In this document: one piece after another, positions 59,363-64,000 of the stretch
Layout of the letters: each line of letters begins with the position of its first letter
How positions within the stretch are numbered: position 1 is the first letter of the stretch
Assembly (NCBI GenBank): GCA_014649355.1
Contig: BMSW01000003.1
Span: 372,001-436,000, forward strand
Length of the DNA: 64,000 bases
From: Streptomyces althioticus
Lineage (GTDB): Bacteria; Actinomycetota; Actinomycetes; Streptomycetales; Streptomycetaceae
Direction: 5' to 3'
Translations under genes and position numbers: made by a program
The notes under the pieces: model-generated
The model's input: the letters and a program-made list of their open reading frames with translations, nothing else
Told to the model about the DNA's origin: nothing
The model's database searches: none

Positions 59363-59432
59363 GGCGGCAGGCGGCAGGCGGCAGGCGGCAGGCGGCAGGC
59401 GGCAGGCGGCAGGCGGCAGGCGGCAGGCGGCA
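59363..59432. repeat. 10 perfect copies of a 7-bp tandem repeat (GGCGGCA)
   Basis: Ten contiguous identical heptamers, 70 bp, in the 425-bp gap between the DedA and DUF2277 genes. The unit length is not a multiple of three, so it is unlikely to be coding. The rest of the gap (59142-59566) shows no gene. Confidence 0.95.
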
Positions 59433-59566
59433 GGCGACTCTACGGTCGGCCGAACGACGGCAGCTCAGCTGTCCGAAGACGGCCAGCGTGGCAGCGTGGC
59501 AGCGGCGGGGTACGCCGCCCGGCCCAGACCCGGTTCGAGGGTCCGCCCTGCGGCCGGGGTCGTCGT

Positions 59567-59800
59567 TCAGCCGGCCCGCCGGCCGGCAGGGGCGCCCCTG
59601 ACCTCCAGGTTGTCCAGCAGCTCCGCCGTGGCCGCGGCGATCGCCTCCACCGCGTGGTCGAACACCTCACGGTTGTGGGCGGCAGGCGCCCGGAAGCCGG
59701 ACACCTTCCGCACGTACTGAAGGGCGGCGGCCCGGATGTCCTCCTCCGTGGCCTCCTCGGGGAGGGCGGGCGGACGCAGGGTCTTGATGCTCCGGCACAT
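59567..59800 (-). CDS. DUF2277 family protein
   Basis: 77 aa. The family signature is seen: MCRSIKTLRPP, then ATEEDIRAAALQYVRKVSGF and HNREVFDHAVEAIAAATAELL. Small, soluble, probably all-helical, of unknown function; widely found in actinobacteria. The ATG at 59800 gives the exact family N-terminus. A longer frame upstream lacks the conserved start. Confidence 0.93.
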   Translation of the reverse strand: MCRSIKTLRPPALPEEATEEDIRAAALQYVRKVSGFRAPAAHNREVFDHAVEAIAAATAELLDNLEVRGAPAGRRAG

Positions 59801-59909
59801 GACCCCAGTCTCGCGCCTCCTGCCACCCGGGTCCACGAAGGAGTGAATACGGCTCCGGAGACCCCGGAACACCTCGCCACCCAAAATCGAACAGGCGTAT
59901 TATTGGGCT

Positions 59910-60266
59910 GTGGCTGCGACCTATGACTTTCCGAGTGACCTCCTTGCCGGTCAGGAGGAACTGCATCAGGTCCGGGCCGAGCTGTCGGCCCTGCTGAAGC
60001 GGCTCCCCTGGTCGGTCGAACCCCTCGACGGGTTCAGCGACGACAACGGCTGGCGCAAGATCGAGCGCCCCGCCTCGCCCGGCTGGACCGAGGACGAGCA
60101 GGCCGAGGTCGAGAAGCTCCGGCGCCGCGAGCACGAGCTCGCGGTGTTCGTCAGCACCCACCGCTACTGGGCCGAACTCACCGGCTCCGACCGCGTGCAC
60201 GCCCGCTCGGCCCTGAAGCACTCCCCCGAGGGCGCGGACGGCGCGGACGGGGAGGCGTCGCCGTAG
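59910..60266 (+). CDS. small conserved hypothetical protein, 118 aa
   Basis: Begins with a GTG and the residues AATYDFPSDLLAGQEELHQV. Acidic and helical, with a coiled-coil-like EDEQAEVEKLRRREHELAVF segment. No domain recognised, but good codon bias. The region upstream (near 59890-59905) is AT-rich and likely its promoter. A strong hairpin closes it. Confidence 0.85.
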   Translation: MAATYDFPSDLLAGQEELHQVRAELSALLKRLPWSVEPLDGFSDDNGWRKIERPASPGWTEDEQAEVEKLRRREHELAVFVSTHRYWAELTGSDRVHARSALKHSPEGADGADGEASP

Positions 60267-60284
60267 CGGCCCCCGACGGCACAA

Positions 60285-60310
60285 GGCCCCCGGAGCATGC
60301 TCCGGGGGCC
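60285..60310. terminator. bidirectional 26-bp palindrome terminator
   Basis: Perfect 13-bp inverted repeat (60285-60297 with 60298-60310) between the converging small gene and the tRNA-Val gene; as RNA an 11-bp stem with a 4-base loop. Confidence 0.8.
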
Positions 60311-60320
60311 CTGTCGTCTG

Positions 60321-60392
<72 letters not shown>

Positions 60393-60616
60393 CTGACCCG
60401 CGCTCACCGCCCGGGTCGAGTGGACAGACTACATGGCGGGGGTCACGGTCCCGCAAACCCCTTGTGCCCCGGCACGGGGGATATCCCCACCCCGGATCCG
60501 CCGGTCGGCCGGATGCCCTCCAGGCCCCCGTCTCCGTACGGTCGAAGACGTCCGACGCCGCCGCACCGCGCGGCCGTCCGCCCGTCCGTCAGCCGTACCT
60601 TCAGGGGGAGTCCGTC

Positions 60617-61423
60617 ATGACCGCCACCGCCCGCACCGCCTCACCCGCCCGCACGTCCCGTCCCGTACGGGCGCGCGCCCTCGCGCTCGCCGGCGCCGCC
60701 GTGGTGCTCGGCGCGGCGCTGAGCGCGTGCGGGGCGTCGGCGGCCGACGACGACGAGCCCGAGCACCGCGCCTTCGACCTGCCCGGCGCGAGCCTCACCG
60801 TCGACTCCGACGACTCCGCCCTGGAGATCGTCGCCTCGGACGAGCAGCCGGAGGGCGAGATCGCGGTCACCCGCTGGTTCCAGGGGACCGTCGCCATCGG
60901 CTCGGACCCGAAGGTCACCTGGTCCATGGACGGCGACCGGCTGGTGCTGCGCGAGAAGTGCTCCGGCGTCGTCGCCGACTGCTCCGCCAAGCACCGCATC
61001 GTGGTGCCGCGCGGCGTCGCCGTCACCGTGGAGAGCGACGACGGCAGCGTCCGCGCCGAGGGCTTCCGCGACGCGCTGGCCGTCCGCACCAAGGACGGCT
61101 CGGTCCGCGTCACGGACACCAGTGGGCCTCTGGAGCTGCGCAGCGGCGACGGGTCGGTGCGCGCCGAGGTCTCCTCCCCCACCGTGCGCGCCCGGAGCGG
61201 CGACGGCTCACTGCACCTCGTCCTCACCGCCGTACCGGACCGGGTGGAGTCCCGCAGTGGCGACGGTTCGACGACCATCGAGCTGCCGCGCGGCAGCTAC
61301 CGGGTCGACTCCTCCACCGGCGACGGCGCCGAGGACGTGACCGTCCCGCGCGACGACTCCAGCTCCCACGAGGTGACCGCCCGCACCGGCGACGGCAAAC
61401 TCACCGTCCGAACCGCGAACTGA
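60617..61423 (+). CDS. lipoprotein with DUF4097 beta-helix domain
   Basis: 268 aa. Signal peptide with lipobox ALSACGA; the lipidated residue is Cys38. The rest is a DUF4097-type right-handed beta solenoid with a dozen strand turns of the form D-GSVRAE (for example LRSGDGSVRAEVS, VRARSGDGSLHLV, VESRSGDGSTTIE). The family is widespread and its role not known; a surface adhesin or sensor domain is likely. ATG at 60617 with CAGGGGGAG upstream. Confidence 0.92.
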   Translation: MTATARTASPARTSRPVRARALALAGAAVVLGAALSACGASAADDDEPEHRAFDLPGASLTVDSDDSALEIVASDEQPEGEIAVTRWFQGTVAIGSDPKVTWSMDGDRLVLREKCSGVVADCSAKHRIVVPRGVAVTVESDDGSVRAEGFRDALAVRTKDGSVRVTDTSGPLELRSGDGSVRAEVSSPTVRARSGDGSLHLVLTAVPDRVESRSGDGSTTIELPRGSYRVDSSTGDGAEDVTVPRDDSSSHEVTARTGDGKLTVRTAN

Positions 61424-61497
61424 CGGGCCCGTGTGTTCGTTCTGTACCGGTGGGAGAATGACTACGGGCAGGGCGAACGACAGTACGGGAGAGGGAT

Positions 61498-62934
61498 GTG
61501 ACGGCGACACCAGCGCGGCCGTACTCGCCGTCGGAGCCGCGCGTGCCTCGCTCGCGCCGCGCCCTGTTCCCCCTACCGGCGGGCCGCCGTGTCCGCCGCG
61601 CCCCCGGACCCCTGCGTGACGCGCTCGCCCTCGCGGCTCTGCCGCTGGTCGCGGCGCTGGTGCTGCCCGCCGCGTTCGCCGGGGGCGGCACCCGCCGCTG
61701 GTTCGGCGGGCGCGCGGAGAACCAGCGCGCCGAGGCGCAGGCCGCCAAGGACGCCGCGGCCGCCGCCTTCTACGAACTCGACACCGCCCAGCGCGACCTG
61801 CGGATCTCCATCGAGACGATCATCGCCGTCGACGACTCCCCGGCGGCCCGCCGCGCCGTCGACGACTTCGCCGAGCTGGGCCGGCGCATCGACGAGGCCA
61901 GCCACCGCTACATCAGCGCCGTCGACGCCCACGACCTCGACCGCGACGACCTGGACGCCTCGACGGCCTCCCGGGCCCGCGCCGACCTGACCGCCGCCAA
62001 GGACGAACTGGGGCGGGTCAAGCAGGACCTGGACCGGTTCGCCGACGGCCTCGGCCCGCTGCTCGGCAAGGCCGAGACCCAGCTGGCCCGGCTCGCGCCC
62101 GCCGTCGAACGCGCCCGGCAGGCACTGCTCGCCGCCTCCCAGGCCCTCGACTCCGCCCGCGGCTCCGGTCTGAAGGCCGACGACCTCGCCGCCCGCCTGG
62201 CCGCCCTGTCCCCCGAGCTGACCAAGCTGAACCAGGGCGCCGGACAGCACGGCGTGCCCACCACCCTGGACCGCGCCGCCCGCGTCACCCGCGAGGCCGA
62301 GGCGATCCGCGTCGAGGCCGAGCGGCTGCCGGAGCAGGCCGCCGAGATCGACCGCCGGCTGGTCTCCCTGCGCACCCGCGCCCAGGCCCTCACCACCCGC
62401 TCCGAGCAGGTCGAACCCATCCTGAGCGAACTGCGCCGGCGCTTCACCGTCGCCTGCTGGCAGGACCTCCAGGGCGTGCCCGAGCTGGCCGAGCGCAACG
62501 TCCGGCAGGCGGAGTCCCGCCTCGCCGAGGCCCGCACCGCCCGCGACGACCAGCGCTGGCCCGACGCCACCTCCCTGCTGTCCACCGCGCGGGCCCTGCT
62601 GAACACCACCGACGAGGCCGTGTCCGCCGCCGGCGACCGCCTGCGCAGGCTGAACGCCGTGCAGAAGGACCCCGAGCAGGAGATCGAACGCACCCGGTTC
62701 GCCGTGCGGGACGCCCAGCGGCTCGCCATGGCCGGCCGCAACACCCCGGACCCGCGCCACGCCCGGCCCCTCGACGACGCCGTGGCCCGGCTGGAGCGCG
62801 CGATCGCCGGACTGGAGGGCCGCCACCCCGACTACTGGCACTTCCTGACCGAGACCGAGGCGGTCCGGGAGACCGCGAGCCGCGTGGTGTCCCAGATCCG
62901 CGAGGAGCGCGGCGCCGGCGCCGGCGCCAACTGA
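61498..62934 (+). CDS. membrane-anchored coiled-coil protein, unknown function
   Basis: 478 aa. A basic, Pro-rich N-terminus is followed by one transmembrane helix (about residues 43-62, ALAALPLVAALVLPAAFAGG). About 400 residues of almost continuous helix come next, with heptads and many Ala, Arg and Glu (for example LGRRIDEASHRYISAVDAHD and QAESRLAEARTARDDQRW). No catalytic motif. Presumably an inner-membrane scaffold facing outside; no known partner nearby. GTG start. The FmdB-type gene begins 36 bp later. Confidence 0.8.
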   Translation: MTATPARPYSPSEPRVPRSRRALFPLPAGRRVRRAPGPLRDALALAALPLVAALVLPAAFAGGGTRRWFGGRAENQRAEAQAAKDAAAAAFYELDTAQRDLRISIETIIAVDDSPAARRAVDDFAELGRRIDEASHRYISAVDAHDLDRDDLDASTASRARADLTAAKDELGRVKQDLDRFADGLGPLLGKAETQLARLAPAVERARQALLAASQALDSARGSGLKADDLAARLAALSPELTKLNQGAGQHGVPTTLDRAARVTREAEAIRVEAERLPEQAAEIDRRLVSLRTRAQALTTRSEQVEPILSELRRRFTVACWQDLQGVPELAERNVRQAESRLAEARTARDDQRWPDATSLLSTARALLNTTDEAVSAAGDRLRRLNAVQKDPEQEIERTRFAVRDAQRLAMAGRNTPDPRHARPLDDAVARLERAIAGLEGRHPDYWHFLTETEAVRETASRVVSQIREERGAGAGAN

Positions 62935-62970
62935 CCGGCCCCCTCCCGGCGGTGCGGTTAACCTGTGCCC

Positions 62971-63195
62971 ATGCCTCGCTACGAATTCCGCTGCCGCACC
63001 TGCGGCGACACGTTCGAACTGAGCCGTCCGATGGCGGAGTCCTCCGCCCCCGCGGCCTGCCCGGCGGGTCACGACGACACGGTCAAGCTCCTCTCCACGG
63101 TCGCAGTCGGTGGCACCGCCTCCGCGGCGGCCCCGGCGCCCCGCCCGGCCGGCGGTGGCGGTGGCGGCTGCTGCGGCGGGGGCTGCTGCGGCTGA
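62971..63195 (+). CDS. FmdB-family zinc ribbon protein
   Basis: 74 aa. N-terminal FmdB/CxxC ribbon: MPRYEFRCRTCGDTFE (Cys8, Cys11) and ACPAGHDD (Cys30, His34), then a short linker and an unusual C-terminal Gly/Cys cluster (GGGGGGCCGGGCCG) with four cysteines in two pairs. Regulator or metal-carrier roles have been suggested for the family; this one could bind a second metal through the tail. ATG at 62971. Confidence 0.92.
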   Translation: MPRYEFRCRTCGDTFELSRPMAESSAPAACPAGHDDTVKLLSTVAVGGTASAAAPAPRPAGGGGGGCCGGGCCG

Positions 63196-63219
63196 CGCCG
63201 CGCCGTCCGGCCCGGCGGG

Positions 63220-63867
63220 TCAGCTGCCCAGGTAACGGAGCACCGCCAGCACTCTGCGCGAGTAGCCCTCCCCTCCCCCCGCCAGCTCCAGCTTGTCGAA
63301 GATCGCGTTGGTGTGCTTCTCCACCGCACTCTGCGAGATGTGCAGCCGCCGGGCGATGGCCGCGTTGGTGTGCCCCTGCGCCATCTCGGCCAGCACCGAG
63401 CGCTCCCGCGCGCTGAGCCGGGCCAGCGGGTCGACGTGGGTGGTGCGGCCGAGCAACTGCCGGACGACCTCCGGGTCGAAAGCGGCCCGCCCGGCGGCCA
63501 CCCGCTCCAGCGCGTCCAGGAACTCGTCGACCTGGACGACCCGGTCCTTCAGCAGATAGCCCACCCCTTCCGACTCACCCGTCAGCAGCTCCGTCGCATA
63601 CCGCTTCTCCACATACTGCGAGAGCACCAGCACCCCCACCTCGGGGCGGCCGCGGCGGATCTCCAGGGCCGCGCGCAGCCCCTCGTCCGTGTGCGTGGGC
63701 GGCATCCGCACGTCGGCGACCACCACGTCCGGCGGAGTCGCGGCGACCGCCTGCAGCAGCCGGTCCGCGTCGCCGACGGCGGCGAGCACCTCGTGCCCTT
63801 CCTCCGCCAGCAGCCGCACCAGACCCTCCCGCAGCAGGATGGAGTCCTCGGCCAGGATCACGCGCAC
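63220..63867 (-). CDS. NarL/FixJ-type response regulator
   Basis: 215-aa response regulator. Receiver domain with the acidic pair at residues 7-8 (LAEDS), phosphoacceptor Asp52 (VVVADVRMPP) and the conserved YLLKDRV Lys; then a LuxR-type HTH with LSARERSVLAEMAQGHTNAA and RRLHISQSAVEKHTNAIFDK. It is co-transcribed with the sensor kinase gene and overlaps it by 10 bp. The GTG at 63867 is the best start. Target genes are unknown. Confidence 0.95.
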   Translation of the reverse strand: MRVILAEDSILLREGLVRLLAEEGHEVLAAVGDADRLLQAVAATPPDVVVADVRMPPTHTDEGLRAALEIRRGRPEVGVLVLSQYVEKRYATELLTGESEGVGYLLKDRVVQVDEFLDALERVAAGRAAFDPEVVRQLLGRTTHVDPLARLSARERSVLAEMAQGHTNAAIARRLHISQSAVEKHTNAIFDKLELAGGGEGYSRRVLAVLRYLGS

Positions 63868-64000
63868 GGCAGCTCCGCGGTCACCAGCGTCGGCCCGCCC
63901 GGCGGACTGCGCACTTCCAGCCTTCCATCGAGCGCGGCCACCCGTCTGGCCAGTCCGAACAGACCGCTGCCCGACGCGTTCGCCCCGCCCCGGCCGTCGT
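63858..64000 (-). CDS. sensor histidine kinase, C-terminal end only
   Basis: Only the last 47 codons are in the window. They hold the end of an HATPase_c domain: GSGLFGLARRVAALDGRL (G2 box and helix) and PPGGPTLVTAELPCA. The stop at 63858 overlaps the response regulator start by 10 bp. A NarX/DesK-type kinase, as expected for a NarL-type partner, would fit; the rest lies beyond the right edge. Confidence 0.92.
   Translation of the reverse strand, partial: DGRGGANASGSGLFGLARRVAALDGRLEVRSPPGGPTLVTAELPCA

Overview
The window is chromosomal DNA of a high-GC actinomycete, almost certainly a Streptomyces. Third codon positions are nearly all G or C, GTG starts and 4-base start/stop overlaps are common, and there is a conservon, mycothiol-type enzymes and many secreted, membrane and multidrug-efflux genes. 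Gene order around rnpB, the RNase H/acid phosphatase gene and the cobalamin transporter resembles, from memory only, the S. coelicolor SCO2299-SCO2326 region. I see no prophage, transposon, CRISPR array or large secondary-metabolite cluster. The window starts inside an aldo/keto reductase gene and ends inside a sensor kinase gene.

Layout. 1-2000: aldo/keto reductase, then a minus-strand unit of a 243-aa protein of unknown function followed by a structured non-coding region. That region contains what reads as a circularly permuted tRNA-like RNA, with the T-arm before the D-arm; I consider it the most novel element here. 2000-8240: a cytochrome P450 convergent with a five-gene conservon (sensor kinase-like, roadblock, DUF742, GTPase, CYP157-like P450). 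8790-9203: RNase P RNA. 9160-13980: EamA exporter/AraC pair, MerR plus membrane protein, yaaA, KDPG aldolase. 14170-17110: an operon of Nif3-like, zinc-ribbon coiled-coil and RNase H/acid phosphatase proteins. 17300-24000: propeller-like protein, MaoC-like hydratase and two divergent MFS exporters. 24230-27820: methyltransferase, peptidoglycan amidase, two membrane proteins and a tandemly triplicated gene end.

27820-31970 holds a glycosyltransferase, methyltransferase and alpha/alpha-toroid enzyme operon, divergent from a KstR-like TetR gene with a perfect KstR-type box between them. 32120-37910 is a cobalamin-riboswitch operon: an intrinsic-factor-like cell-surface protein, a second surface protein and a complete ECF transporter (T, fused A-A', S). 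38216-43165: a transglycosylase-like protein, a DinB-like enzyme and two envelope glycosyltransferase-type proteins, one fused to a PAP2 phosphatase. 43500-53880: an MHS transporter, O-methyltransferase, FHA-like protein, a repeat-rich protein with a paralogous partner, GNAT, an MFS-MarR fusion, a peptidoglycan-binding protein and a HAD phosphatase. 54050-54870: a GDT1/TMEM165 exporter behind a manganese (yybP-ykoY) riboswitch. 55070-64000: secreted HNH nuclease, PhoD phosphatase, DoxX with an iron-box-like site, DedA, DUF2277, tRNA-Val(UAC), a DUF4097 lipoprotein, a coiled-coil protein, an FmdB-type zinc ribbon and a NarL/LuxR two-component pair.

The clearest functional unit is the B12 riboswitch with surface binding protein and ECF importer. 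The most speculative and novel is the tRNA-like RNA with its 243-aa neighbour.
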